From: Candidatus Zixiibacteriota bacterium
GTDB lineage: Bacteria > Zixibacteria > MSB-5A5 > UBA10806
Direction of reading: 5' to 3'
Length of the DNA: 64,000 nucleotides
NCBI GenBank assembly: GCA_024641335.1
Contig: JAHEDG010000012.1
Coordinates: 1 to 64,000 of the forward strand
The notes below the pieces were generated by a model. That model made no database searches and had not been told where the DNA came from. It saw nothing but the letters and a program-made list of their open reading frames with translations. A program made the translations under genes and the position numbers. Below, in pieces: positions 35,384 to 44,542 of this stretch (position 1 is the stretch's first letter; the number at the start of each line of letters is the position of its first letter).

Positions 35384-36442
35384 TCATCTCGCCCCGGGGT
35401 GCCCGTAATCCATGTTGTTCATATTCCCTATATGATAAATATACTCGCTTTGGGAGATATTATTCTGCCAATGGCCCGTGGCTATGGCCGCTATATAAAA
35501 CGCCAGGAATATCGCCACTGCTCCTATTGCGAACGTTCGCCCCGAAATCGGCTTTCTGATTCCGGCAATCACCGGCTCCAATGTCTTCTCCACGGGGCAA
35601 ATATCCACACAGGCCAAGCATCCCATGCACTCATCGGAGCGGACAATCGTCTCCTTGTGCACCTGGATCATAGCCGGGCAGACTTTCGTGCAGGCCAGGC
35701 AATCGGTGCAGGTAGGTATGTTACGTCGTATTTTTACAGGGCTTAGAAAACTGACCAATCCCAATAGGGCGCCGTAAGGGCAAAGATAGCGGCACCAGAA
35801 ATTAGCTATAAACAGCGAAACGACGGCGAGAAGTAGAATAACTCCAAGAGCGAAGCCTGACATATCGGTGAAAAACAGGAGCATTTTGACATCGGCCACT
35901 TTGTTATACGGCGAATTAATAAAGGATTCGAGGGCGGAGGAACTCATAAGCAAAAGTATGGCGTTGACAAAGAAAGCCAGAAGCAGATATTTTATCGATC
36001 TTAAGGGGTAATCGATCCATTTGGGCAGGCGCCATCCCCAGGGGGCCGAGGCCTTTTTTCCGAATAGTTTATGACTCAATTTCCAAAACCATTCAGAGAT
36101 AAGCCCGACAGGACAGACAAAGCCGCAGAAGCTTTTTTTGAAAATCAGGCTCATAGATATAATAGCCAGGAAAATGACCAGGGCCGACGGATGAACCATG
36201 GTAAAAATTCCTGTCAGAATCCAGTATTTCAGGTTGATAAGAGCCGAGATCGGCAGGAATCCCTCGACACCCGCGGGGCGGGAGACGCTGAAAAGCTTCC
36301 CCCCTGTCTGGTAGAATTTGTACCAGAGATAGAACTGGACGCCTATCCAGATGACAGTGAGGAAGAAGCCATACTGGATGATCTTCCGCAGCTTGTGGCC
36401 GTAGACAAGCCAGGATCTCCAACCTTTTACCCTGCGACTCAT
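35384..36442 (-). CDS. Membrane polyferredoxin (NapH/CcoG-like 4Fe-4S protein)
   Basis: 352 residues from the ATG at 36442, which has GAGG 8 nt upstream; an ATG ten codons earlier has none. Five or so membrane segments carry two cysteine-loop motifs (CGFVCPVG, CRYLCPYG), followed by two 4Fe-4S clusters (CTDCLACTKVCP and CMGCLACVDICP). The layout matches the electron-transfer membrane subunits of the NapH/NosR/CcoG group. No reductase or oxidase partner is next to it, so its redox partner is unknown. Confidence 0.88.
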   Translation of the reverse strand: MSRRVKGWRSWLVYGHKLRKIIQYGFFLTVIWIGVQFYLWYKFYQTGGKLFSVSRPAGVEGFLPISALINLKYWILTGIFTMVHPSALVIFLAIISMSLIFKKSFCGFVCPVGLISEWFWKLSHKLFGKKASAPWGWRLPKWIDYPLRSIKYLLLAFFVNAILLLMSSSALESFINSPYNKVADVKMLLFFTDMSGFALGVILLLAVVSLFIANFWCRYLCPYGALLGLVSFLSPVKIRRNIPTCTDCLACTKVCPAMIQVHKETIVRSDECMGCLACVDICPVEKTLEPVIAGIRKPISGRTFAIGAVAIFLAFYIAAIATGHWQNNISQSEYIYHIGNMNNMDYGHPGAR

Positions 36443-36806
36443 GAGATTTTCCTCTTCTCCCCGGTCATCCATAACGCGCTGTCAGGAGTCCTTCCCTGAA
36501 AGCGATTTGGAATCGTCAGGAAGGGATTCCCGACGACGCTGTCAAACTGCCGCTCCTTTGGCGAACCGGTTCTCATACTGTCTGCCAATATAGGATAATT
36601 TTTAGGATTTGGAATTGATAAAAATCAAAAGAGAGGAATTCTTTGTTGCGTCAGGATGTCGTCCGTACCGATAGACTCCTTCCTGACACATCAACTCAAA
36701 AAAATACAATCGGATGAGAGAATCCGACCGCGCGGGCAAAAACAAATATTGACATTAGAGACCATTTAGAATAAGGTATAATCGGATTTTTCAAAAAGGA
36801 GGATAG
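36443..36806. other. Intergenic region with short REP-like inverted segments
   Basis: 364 bases between divergently transcribed genes. The core GTCAGGA recurs, each time with an inverted partner: 36481-36499, the hairpin 36515-36534 (GTCAGGAA/TTCCCGAC arms), and the pair at 36650-36656 and 36678-36687. Near the right end, TTGACA (36749-36754) and TATAAT (36777-36782) are present, but their spacing (22) does not make a standard pair. Either may belong to the promoter of the following beta-barrel gene. Confidence 0.45.
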
Positions 36807-37403
36807 ATGAATACTATTATTACGGGCTTGATGACGGTTTTCATCACGATGGCCGCGATCTCGCCCTGCCTGGCTTTCGACGGCAAAAGATCCGGATTCA
36901 TCCTGGGGGGCGGGATAGGATTCGGCCTGGCATCCTATACCCAGACTATCGAGGGATTCGGAATGTCGCTGACATCGGACAGAGAGAACAGCGGGGCCAT
37001 CGCGACCGATGTCAGGATAGGTTTTGCCAGCAATGAGCAGCTGGAAATATATTTCGCGTCGAAGGAAATCTGGTTTGGCTTGACCAACGCTTATAACGAG
37101 AAAGTAACAATAGACAACGCGGTCGTCGCTTTGGGCGTCTCCTATTATCTGAATCCGACCGTTCCGGCTTTCTTTGTTACCGGCGGATTGGGATTATCCA
37201 GCTGGAGCCTCCCTTTTGAAAGCCCATCACCGGATCCCTGGGTTGGTTTCGGGCTATATGGCGGAGCCGGATACGAATTTTCGAAGCATTACAGTTTTGA
37301 ACTAGACTTGATGTACGGCAATCCCAGTAAGTCCGAGGGGGGAATTACGGCGTCAAGCAATGCCTTATCGGTGAAAGTTACGGTTAATGCATTGGCATAT
37401 TAG
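36807..37403 (+). CDS. Outer-membrane beta-barrel protein
   Basis: 198 residues with a strong GGAGG site and a clear signal peptide (MNTIITGLMTVFITMAAISPCLA). The mature part alternates short amphipathic strands with turns rich in Gly, Asn and Asp (GFILGGGIGFGLASYTQ; AFFVTGGLGLSSWSL; WVGFGLYGGAGYEFSKHYSFELDLMYG), typical of an eight-strand OmpA/OmpW-like barrel. It is on its own on the plus strand. Function unknown. Confidence 0.75.
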   Translation: MNTIITGLMTVFITMAAISPCLAFDGKRSGFILGGGIGFGLASYTQTIEGFGMSLTSDRENSGAIATDVRIGFASNEQLEIYFASKEIWFGLTNAYNEKVTIDNAVVALGVSYYLNPTVPAFFVTGGLGLSSWSLPFESPSPDPWVGFGLYGGAGYEFSKHYSFELDLMYGNPSKSEGGITASSNALSVKVTVNALAY

Positions 37404-37459
37404 GAAATGCTCCGGAATGATAGCGGAACTTCGGGTATTAATCTCCACGCTGATACATG

Positions 37460-37489
37460 AAAAAACGGCCGGATGAACCCATCCGGCCG
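37460..37489 (-). terminator. Rho-independent terminator after the SPFH gene
   Basis: A 10-bp GC-rich stem (CGGCCGGATG and its complement, 4-nt loop) is followed on the minus strand by six U (37460-37465). Confidence 0.85.
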
Positions 37490-37511
37490 CTAGCGAATAG
37501 GCAATCTTCTC

Positions 37512-38282
37512 CTACTTCACCGATTTATCGAAAAACGGTTTGAGCAGGTCTATCGGGATCGGGAATAAGGTGGTCGAGTTTTTCTCCGACGATATCTCCA
37601 CTAATGTCTGCAGATAACGAAGCTGAATTCCGACCGGTGTCTGGCCCAGTATAGTGGCCGCATGATGGATTTTTTCAGCCGCCTGCATTTCGCCCTCGGC
37701 ATGGATGATTTTGGCCCGGCGTTCGCGTTCGGCCTCGGCTTGTCTGGCGATGGCTCTTTGCATCTCCTGCGGCAGATCGACGTTCTTGACCTCGACAACG
37801 CTGACCTTGACCCCCCAGGGCTCGGTCTGCTCATCAATAATCTTCTGCAATTCCATGTTGATTTTGTCTCTGTTTGATAGCAGATCATCGAGCTCGACCT
37901 GTCCGAGGATCGAGCGCAGGGTGGTTTGGGCGATCTGCGAGGTGGCGTAGATATAATCCTCGACGTCGACAATGGCTTTGTTCGGGTCCATCACGCGGAA
38001 ATAGGCTACGGCGTTGACTTTAACGGTTACGTTATCTTTGGTGATAATATCCTGCGGGGGAACGTCCATAGGGACAGTTCGCAGGCTGACTTTGACTAAT
38101 TTATCGACGATGGGAATCAGCAGGATCAATCCGGGGCCTTTGGCTCCGATAAGGCGTCCCAGCCTGAAGATTACACCTCGTTCATATTCTCTTAGTATCC
38201 TGACGGCGTTGCCAAGAATGAACAATCCGATCACGATAATGACCATTAATGGAAAGAACAGCGAGACATTGGCCGGATCCAT
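37512..38282 (-). CDS. SPFH-domain stomatin-like protein (slipin)
   Basis: 256 residues. An N-terminal membrane anchor ([19 protein letters not shown]) precedes the SPFH/band 7 domain ([39 protein letters not shown]...[21 protein letters not shown]) and a helical tail with [18 protein letters not shown]. Such proteins form membrane microdomain scaffolds. It lies 24 bases after an NfeD-type membrane protease gene, the usual partner, which is reported to cleave stomatin in archaea. A terminator ends the pair. Confidence 0.93.
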   Translation of the reverse strand: MDPANVSLFFPLMVIIVIGLFILGNAVRILREYERGVIFRLGRLIGAKGPGLILLIPIVDKLVKVSLRTVPMDVPPQDIITKDNVTVKVNAVAYFRVMDPNKAIVDVEDYIYATSQIAQTTLRSILGQVELDDLLSNRDKINMELQKIIDEQTEPWGVKVSVVEVKNVDLPQEMQRAIARQAEAERERRAKIIHAEGEMQAAEKIHHAATILGQTPVGIQLRYLQTLVEISSEKNSTTLFPIPIDLLKPFFDKSVK

Positions 38283-38305
38283 ATTATCCTCCTAATCGAG
38301 CGAGA

Positions 38306-39610
38306 TTAATTTACTTTTTCAACTTTCAGTTCGAAGCCGATTACCCGGATGACTTTGACTTTCGCCCCCATCTCCACAGAATCGTCAGACACGGCTTTCC
38401 AGTATTCGCCGTGAATAAACACCGAGCCGCCATTGGAGTCGATAATCGATTTGGCCACGCCGTTCTCTCCCACGAGGCCCTCCTGCCCGGTGGCGATTTT
38501 CATGCGGTGGGCTCGGACAGCGAAATAAGCGGCCAGGAAAAAGAAGGCCGTGAAAACGATCACGGTTGGAATGATAACGGATAAGGAAATCCCTTTATAG
38601 GGCCATTCGGCATCATTGACCAGCATAAGCGAGCCGAAAAATAAGCTTAACACTCCACCACCTCCAAGGATTCCGTTACTGGCAATCTTAATTTCCAAAA
38701 GAAACAACACTACGGCCAGGAGAATGAACAGAACTCCCGCGAACCTTATCGGGAGGGCCTGGAAACTGAACAGGGCCAAAATCAGCGCGATTCCTCCAAG
38801 CACACCAGGTAATACAGCTCCCGGGTTGGAAAATTCAAAATAAAGTCCGAGCATACCGATAATCATCAGAATATATGCGATATTAGGATCAGAGACTATT
38901 TCCAGTATTTTGTTGGCAAATCCGACGTCCAAAGCGATTTTTTCGGCGTTTTCGGTATGAATAACAATCGGCCCTGAGACAATGTCGATAGAATCTCCAT
39001 CGATCTGATAGAGCAGATCGTCGAGATCATCGGCCACATAATCAACGACATTCATATCGACAGCCTCGAATTCAGTAATGGAAACCGATTTTCTGACAGC
39101 GTCCTCGGCCCACTCGATATTCCGCCCTCTTTTATTAGCCAGCGTTTTAATTTTGGCTACCGCGTCATTGGTGACCTTTTCGATCATGGTGGAATCGATC
39201 TGCGCGCCCCCCATAGCCACAGGGTGAGCCGATCCGATATTGGTTTGGGGAGCCATGGCGGAAATATGGGCGGCGTAGCTGATATATACGCCTGCCGAAG
39301 CGGCCCGCGAACCCTGCGGGTAGACATAAACGGCAACCGGTATATTCGATGTCAGAATGAGTTGGATTATATCCCAGGTCGATTCGGTATTGCCGCCCGG
39401 CGTGTTCAGCTCGATAACGAAGACTTCCGCGTTAAGCTTTTCTGATCTTCTGATACCATCTCTGATCTCTCTGACCGTAACCGGTCCGATGGCCGAGTTT
39501 ATTTTCATCACGGTGACAATGGTATCGGACGATGAGATCTCATCCGACCCGGTCGAACAGGAACAGATTCCACAGAAAAGTATAAGGATGGGTATAATCA
39601 GATATCTCAT
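38306..39610 (-). CDS. NfeD-family membrane serine protease (ClpP-class)
   Basis: 434 residues. A signal segment is followed by a ClpP-like protease domain: ELNTPGGNTES, GSRAASAGVYISYAAH with the catalytic Ser, and a later Lys. Then come four to five membrane helices and a C-terminal OB-fold NfeD domain (GLVGENGVAKSIIDSNGGSVFIHGEYWKAVS). It probably acts on the neighbouring stomatin. The start has no Shine-Dalgarno, and a predicted -10 box ends 6 nt before the ATG. Confidence 0.92.
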   Translation of the reverse strand: MRYLIIPILILFCGICSCSTGSDEISSSDTIVTVMKINSAIGPVTVREIRDGIRRSEKLNAEVFVIELNTPGGNTESTWDIIQLILTSNIPVAVYVYPQGSRAASAGVYISYAAHISAMAPQTNIGSAHPVAMGGAQIDSTMIEKVTNDAVAKIKTLANKRGRNIEWAEDAVRKSVSITEFEAVDMNVVDYVADDLDDLLYQIDGDSIDIVSGPIVIHTENAEKIALDVGFANKILEIVSDPNIAYILMIIGMLGLYFEFSNPGAVLPGVLGGIALILALFSFQALPIRFAGVLFILLAVVLFLLEIKIASNGILGGGGVLSLFFGSLMLVNDAEWPYKGISLSVIIPTVIVFTAFFFLAAYFAVRAHRMKIATGQEGLVGENGVAKSIIDSNGGSVFIHGEYWKAVSDDSVEMGAKVKVIRVIGFELKVEKVN

Positions 39611-39616
39611 AATGAT

Positions 39617-39646
39617 AACTTAGGAATTCGGCGGGCGGCATGTCAA
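39617..39646 (-). promoter_or_regulatory. Leaderless promoter of the NfeD-SPFH operon
   Basis: TTGACA at 39641-39646, 18-nt spacer, TAAGTT at 39617-39622, then 6 nt to the ATG at 39610. Confidence 0.5.
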
Positions 39647-39704
39647 GAGATATCGGAGAGAAAGACGGTTTTCACGCTTTTGACGCGCCGACTACCGAAA
39701 CAGC

Positions 39705-41300
39705 TTATGATGATAATTGCTTATTGCCATAGACAGCTTTGCCGTCGACAACCGTAGCGGCTACAGCCGTATCAGCGATCTCATCCGGTTTGATTTTAAG
39801 AATATTTCCGGATAGGACTACGAAATCGGCCCGCATACCGAGCCTTATGCTGCCGGAGATATCATCAAAACAGCAGGCCTCGGCGGAACCTCGGGTATAT
39901 ATTCGCAGGGCCTCGAGGATCGTTAATTTTTCTTCCGGGTACCATGATTTTCTGGTTTCGCCTGTTCTCTCGCGAGTTACCGCGGCATGAATACCGGCCA
40001 GAGGATTCGGAGTCTCGATGGGAGCGTCGGACCCGAAAGCCAAAACCGCGCCGGATCGCAGAAGGGTTTTGAACGGATAGGCGAATCTGGCTCGAGCGCC
40101 CCAATAACGATCGGAGATATCCCGGTCGGATGTCGCGTGGATCGGCTGCATCGAGGCGATGATCCCTCTTTTTTTAAACATGGAAATTTCCGATTCCCTT
40201 AATAACTGGGCGTGTTCAATTCTGGGCAGAAGTTTTTTGGCGGCGAATCGATCGGCATAATTTCCGAGCGCGGTCAGTGCCTGGCAGTTAGCCTTATCGC
40301 CTATAGCGTGTATGGCAACCGAAATCCCGATATCCGCGGCCCTGGCGATATAATGCTCCATCGCGGCGGTGGTCAGCGTTTCCACGCCATAATTATCATT
40401 CGATCCCTCGTAGGGCTCGAACATATAGGCGGTTTGCGAACCGAGCGCTCCGTCGGCGAAAAGTTTCAAACAGCCGATCCGCAGATGATCGCTCCCCACT
40501 CCCGTTTTGAGGCCGCTTTCCCCGTATTTATCCAGGTCATCGGGATGCAGCAATCGGAACACCCGCAATCGCAGTTTCCCGACTCCGTCAAGCTCGCGAT
40601 ATCTCGAAAGCAGACTATGTCTGGTTTCGCATTCGCCCACACCGATAACGCCCAGCTTCAGAAGATGTTTCTGCGCCGCCAGGAGCGATTCGGTCTCTTC
40701 CTCCGCTGTCTGACGAGGTATCCGGCTATAGACTAATTCGACAGCGTTCTCCTTCAATATCCCGTCAGGTTCGCCTTTATCGTCTTTAGCGATTACCCCA
40801 CCCGGCGGATTCGGAGTATCTCTATCTATTCCGCAGAAATCCAGCGCCGCTGAATTTGCCCAGAGAAGATGACCGTCCTTGCTGCCCAGCGCTACCGGAT
40901 TTTCGGTAATTTTATCGAGCAGGGATTTATCCGGGAATTCGCCGCCCCAGAGATTCTTGTTCCATCCTCGCCCGCGAAGCCACTGTCCCGGCTTCAATCC
41001 GGACGAGTATTTTTTTAAAAGAGCGGCGACCTTTTCGAGCGAATCGACGCCGTCCAGATCGACCCGTTTGAAAAGATTCCCTACCGAGAGCACGTGCAAA
41101 TGGGCGTCGGTAATTGCGGGAACCGCGAGCTTCTTTTTTAGATCATATACCGAGTACCCTCGTCTGGTTAGCGGCTTGATTTCGAGATTGGATCCGATAT
41201 CGGTTATGATACCGTCCTCGACAGCCAGAGCCTGGCAATGATCTGTTTTCTTATCGAAAGTAAGAAAATCGCCGTTAATGAAGATCGATTTAATTTTCAT
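39705..41300 (-). CDS. Amidohydrolase family protein (YtcJ-like)
   Basis: 531 residues. Metal-dependent hydrolase of the YtcJ/LAF3 type: first metal motif ITDAHLHVLSVGN, then RIEHAQLL, HAIGDKA and the final FGSDAPIETPNPLAGIHAAVTRE. The small N- and C-terminal beta domain (FINGDFLTFDKKTDHCQALAVEDG; RADFVVLSGNIL) is typical. It should hydrolyse an amide or carbamate-like bond; the substrate is unknown. It is 15 bases after selB, possibly the end of the sel transcript. Confidence 0.9.
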   Translation of the reverse strand: MKIKSIFINGDFLTFDKKTDHCQALAVEDGIITDIGSNLEIKPLTRRGYSVYDLKKKLAVPAITDAHLHVLSVGNLFKRVDLDGVDSLEKVAALLKKYSSGLKPGQWLRGRGWNKNLWGGEFPDKSLLDKITENPVALGSKDGHLLWANSAALDFCGIDRDTPNPPGGVIAKDDKGEPDGILKENAVELVYSRIPRQTAEEETESLLAAQKHLLKLGVIGVGECETRHSLLSRYRELDGVGKLRLRVFRLLHPDDLDKYGESGLKTGVGSDHLRIGCLKLFADGALGSQTAYMFEPYEGSNDNYGVETLTTAAMEHYIARAADIGISVAIHAIGDKANCQALTALGNYADRFAAKKLLPRIEHAQLLRESEISMFKKRGIIASMQPIHATSDRDISDRYWGARARFAYPFKTLLRSGAVLAFGSDAPIETPNPLAGIHAAVTRERTGETRKSWYPEEKLTILEALRIYTRGSAEACCFDDISGSIRLGMRADFVVLSGNILKIKPDEIADTAVAATVVDGKAVYGNKQLSS

Positions 41301-41315
41301 AATTCTACCCCGACG

Positions 41316-43187
41316 TTAAGATGTTCCAGAAACCCTGAAATCCCCTTTGCGAATGGTAACACCCAGTTGATCGAGCCGTTCCAATATAGGGATAACGTAT
41401 TTTCGGCTGGTGTTAAGATGGGTTTTGATATCGGCGGCGGTGGCCTGTTTGGCTTCACCCAGAAAAGCGGCGACGTCTTGAGTTATTTTCTCAAAATCCC
41501 GGGTGGTGAAAAGGATTCCTCCCTTAAGCTCGATGATCTCGCCTCTATCTCGAAGAAAATTAATCACGACTTCATAGGTCGGGTCTTCGTCGACAAACTC
41601 CTTTTTTATCGGAGCAGCGAGAGGGCTGGCCGAGAGACGGGCCATTAATTTTCCTTTAAGCTGTTTTTGCTCCGGTTTGAGTTGTGCGTTGTGTTCAGGA
41701 AGTTTTATAAATCCCTTATCGAGCCTAACCTTGCCGGAGGAAACGAGGTAATCCAGAACCTCGGGTAGTTTGTCAGGTTCGAGTTTCAGCTTTTTGGCCA
41801 AAACCCCTATCTCCACTCCATCGGCCCATGGTCTCATCTGGTGATCCTGCTCGATGATCCTGCAGGTCGGGTCGGCGAATTTTTCGAGGAAATCTCTGGA
41901 GATGATATCGTCGCCGGAAATAACAATTTCATTCCTTTGTGTCATTTGTTCGAGAGCCCGTTCGAATACGGATATCGCGAAGGGAATATTCCTGCCAAGC
42001 TTCGAGCGGGATGCTTTCGCCCCTTTGAGCAGTTCGGATGATATAATTTTCTCGGGAACGAGATCATATCTCATTTTCAAAATATTCAGCTGCCTGTTTT
42101 TGTTCTTGCGGCCGACAATCACGTCGGTATCGAGAACTACGCCTCCCCCGATAGTATCCTGGGGGCTTATCCGCCGAAGTATGAATCTATCGCCAAGCTT
42201 GGCGGCAACCGGAGATTTCAGATGTATTCTGGCCAACGACTTCTCCCCCGGCTTGAGAAGATCGGTTTCCAGGAGATAGACACGGCCGTTCAGTTCGGCC
42301 GTACCGAGCAGGAATGAAATCTCAAAACCGTTTTTGAGAGGAAATCTGGATCTTTCCAAAAGAGATATTTCGGCCGCGATTCTTTCGGTCGGAATAACGG
42401 ATCCTTGCGAACAAACCGCGTCTCCCCTGTCGATCTGGGTTTTCTCCAGTCCTACCAGATTAACCGCCACCCGGCTTCCGGGCACGGCCTCTTTTAATAT
42501 CTCCTGATGAGTTTGCAGATTTCTTATACGGGAAGTCATATCGGACGGCAGTATCTCCACCTGTTGATCGAGCGCCAGCTTGCCTTCGAGAAGGGTTCCG
42601 GTAACAACGGTGCCGATCCCCTGAATTGTAAAACGGCGGTCGATGAAGAGCCTGGCCGCGCCTATATCGGGACGCTGGATATTCTCGGTCAACAGGGAAT
42701 CGAGGGATTTTTGAAGCTCATCAAAACCGTCACCGGTGATACTGGAAACCGGAATTACGGGGCAGTTTTCGAGGAAGCTCCCCCGGAGATGATCGCGGAT
42801 ATCCTCAATTTGAAGCTCCAGAAAGTCAGGCTCTACGAGGTCTTTCTTGGTCAAGGCGACCAGGCCGGTCTTAACTCCCAACAATTTAATGATATGAAAA
42901 TGCTCGTCGGATTGCGGCATCCAGCCGTCGTCGGCGGCGACAACGAATATGACAGCGTCGATCCCTCCCACTCCGGCGACCATGTTTTTCACGAAACGTT
43001 CATGCCCTGGAACATCGACAATGCCGATATCTCTTCCCGACGGCAGCCTGGCCCAGGCGAAACCGAGGTCTATGGTCATGCCGCGTTTTTTTTCCTCCGG
43101 CAAACGATCGGGATCGATCCCGGTCATTCGCAGAACCAGCGCCGATTTGCCGTGGTCTATATGACCGGCTGTACCTACTACAAACAT
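41316..43187 (-). CDS. selB: Selenocysteine-specific elongation factor
   Basis: 623 residues, typical. It brings Sec-tRNA to UGA codons by binding the SECIS hairpin. The GTPase domain shows GTAGHIDHGKSALV, DVPGHERFVKNM and TKKDLVEP. Domains II and III follow (TIQGIGTVVTGTLLEGKL), then C-terminal winged-helix repeats that bind SECIS RNA (end: ADIKTHLNTSRKYVIPILERLDQLGVTIRKGD). It overlaps selA by 10 bases. Confidence 0.97.
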   Translation of the reverse strand: MFVVGTAGHIDHGKSALVLRMTGIDPDRLPEEKKRGMTIDLGFAWARLPSGRDIGIVDVPGHERFVKNMVAGVGGIDAVIFVVAADDGWMPQSDEHFHIIKLLGVKTGLVALTKKDLVEPDFLELQIEDIRDHLRGSFLENCPVIPVSSITGDGFDELQKSLDSLLTENIQRPDIGAARLFIDRRFTIQGIGTVVTGTLLEGKLALDQQVEILPSDMTSRIRNLQTHQEILKEAVPGSRVAVNLVGLEKTQIDRGDAVCSQGSVIPTERIAAEISLLERSRFPLKNGFEISFLLGTAELNGRVYLLETDLLKPGEKSLARIHLKSPVAAKLGDRFILRRISPQDTIGGGVVLDTDVIVGRKNKNRQLNILKMRYDLVPEKIISSELLKGAKASRSKLGRNIPFAISVFERALEQMTQRNEIVISGDDIISRDFLEKFADPTCRIIEQDHQMRPWADGVEIGVLAKKLKLEPDKLPEVLDYLVSSGKVRLDKGFIKLPEHNAQLKPEQKQLKGKLMARLSASPLAAPIKKEFVDEDPTYEVVINFLRDRGEIIELKGGILFTTRDFEKITQDVAAFLGEAKQATAADIKTHLNTSRKYVIPILERLDQLGVTIRKGDFRVSGTS

Positions 43188-44542
43188 GATTTTATGGCAT
43201 CGATAAGAACGTTATCCTGACCGGGCAATACCGCGCGCAGATCTATCATCACGCCGTATGAAACCGATCTGGCTATTACCGGTGTGGAATGATGGCGGAG
43301 CTTATCCGAAAGCGCGGTCGGGTTGCCCGAAATCATGATACCAAAGCTGTCGAATTCATAATCCGGCAATGATCCTCCGCCGAAGGAGCTTTTAAGATCG
43401 GTCGGTCGGACTGTCGGACTATTAGCTGCCGAGATTATCTTATCTGCCCGTTTTTTCAATTCATCGATGGAACAGGAGGCCATCTCCCAGCATGGATTAT
43501 TGGCGTTATCGGCAAGATAGCCGAGAAGAGTTTTTTCCAGAAGCCCGATGACCAGTTTATCCGGCCGAACTACTCTATAGAGTGGGTCTTTTAAGAGGGC
43601 CGCTATATATTTCTTTTTTCCGACGATCAATCCAGCCTGCGGCCCGCCGAGAAGCTTATCTCCGGAGAAACAAACCAGGTCGGCGCCGGTTCTTACCGCC
43701 CCGGCGATATCCTCTTCGTCGATTCTAAAAGAAAGCCCGGTTTTCGGTGGAAGTCCCGAGCCCAGATCGTAGCAGAACGGGATTTTCTTTTGTTTGGCTA
43801 ACTCCGCGATCCTGGCCGGACCGGGCTCCTCGGTAAATCCCTTTTGAACAAAATTGCTTTTGTGCACCGCCAGGATTAGACCGGTGTTTTTGCAAATGGC
43901 CTTTTTGTAATCATTCAGAGAGGTTTTATTAGTGGTGCCTATCTCTTTCAATACGGCCCCTGATCTTTCGATTATTTCAGGTATGCGGAACCCTCCGCCT
44001 ATCTGGATCAACTGTCCGCGCGAGATTATGACTTCTTTGCCTTCGGCAAGATTGGCCACGACCATAAAGACCGAGGAAGCGTTGTTGTTGACCGCCATCC
44101 CCGCATCCGCGCCGCAGAGGGCCGCCAGTATCCGCCCGGCCATTGTGGCCCGTTTGGAGCGTTTGTTCGAGGCGATATCGAATTCGAGATTAGAATAGCC
44201 GCAGACCGAGTCGCGAAGATGATCGTAATGAGCAGGCGATATCGGCGCGCGTCCGAGATTGGTGTGCAGGATCACGCCGGTACCGTTAATAACCGGCTTT
44301 ATGAGATCGTTATCGAATTGTCTGAATAATTCTGATACTTTGTCTGTGATATCCTCTTTCGACGGCAGCCTGCCGGATTTTCCTGTCTCTTTTTTCATCT
44401 CGGCGGCCAGACGTTTAACCTCGGCCGAGACAAACTGGAACGACCATTTTTCCATTAACGGCTTTAGAGAGCCGTCCTCCAAAACGGATGAAATGCTGGG
44501 GAATTCGGATAGTTTTAGTTTTTTATTACTTTTATCAGCCAT
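43178..44542 (-). CDS. selA: L-seryl-tRNA(Sec) selenium transferase
   Basis: 454 residues. It converts Ser-tRNA-Sec to Sec-tRNA with selenophosphate and PLP. Motifs: NGTGVILHTNLGRAP, the PLP-lysine site LVCFSGDKLLGGPQAGLIVG, and DLGSGLPPKTG. The N-terminal domain (LKLSEFPSISSVLEDGSL) that binds tRNA-Sec is present. It overlaps both selD and selB, forming a selD-selA-selB operon. Confidence 0.97.
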   Translation of the reverse strand: MADKSNKKLKLSEFPSISSVLEDGSLKPLMEKWSFQFVSAEVKRLAAEMKKETGKSGRLPSKEDITDKVSELFRQFDNDLIKPVINGTGVILHTNLGRAPISPAHYDHLRDSVCGYSNLEFDIASNKRSKRATMAGRILAALCGADAGMAVNNNASSVFMVVANLAEGKEVIISRGQLIQIGGGFRIPEIIERSGAVLKEIGTTNKTSLNDYKKAICKNTGLILAVHKSNFVQKGFTEEPGPARIAELAKQKKIPFCYDLGSGLPPKTGLSFRIDEEDIAGAVRTGADLVCFSGDKLLGGPQAGLIVGKKKYIAALLKDPLYRVVRPDKLVIGLLEKTLLGYLADNANNPCWEMASCSIDELKKRADKIISAANSPTVRPTDLKSSFGGGSLPDYEFDSFGIMISGNPTALSDKLRHHSTPVIARSVSYGVMIDLRAVLPGQDNVLIDAIKSCL

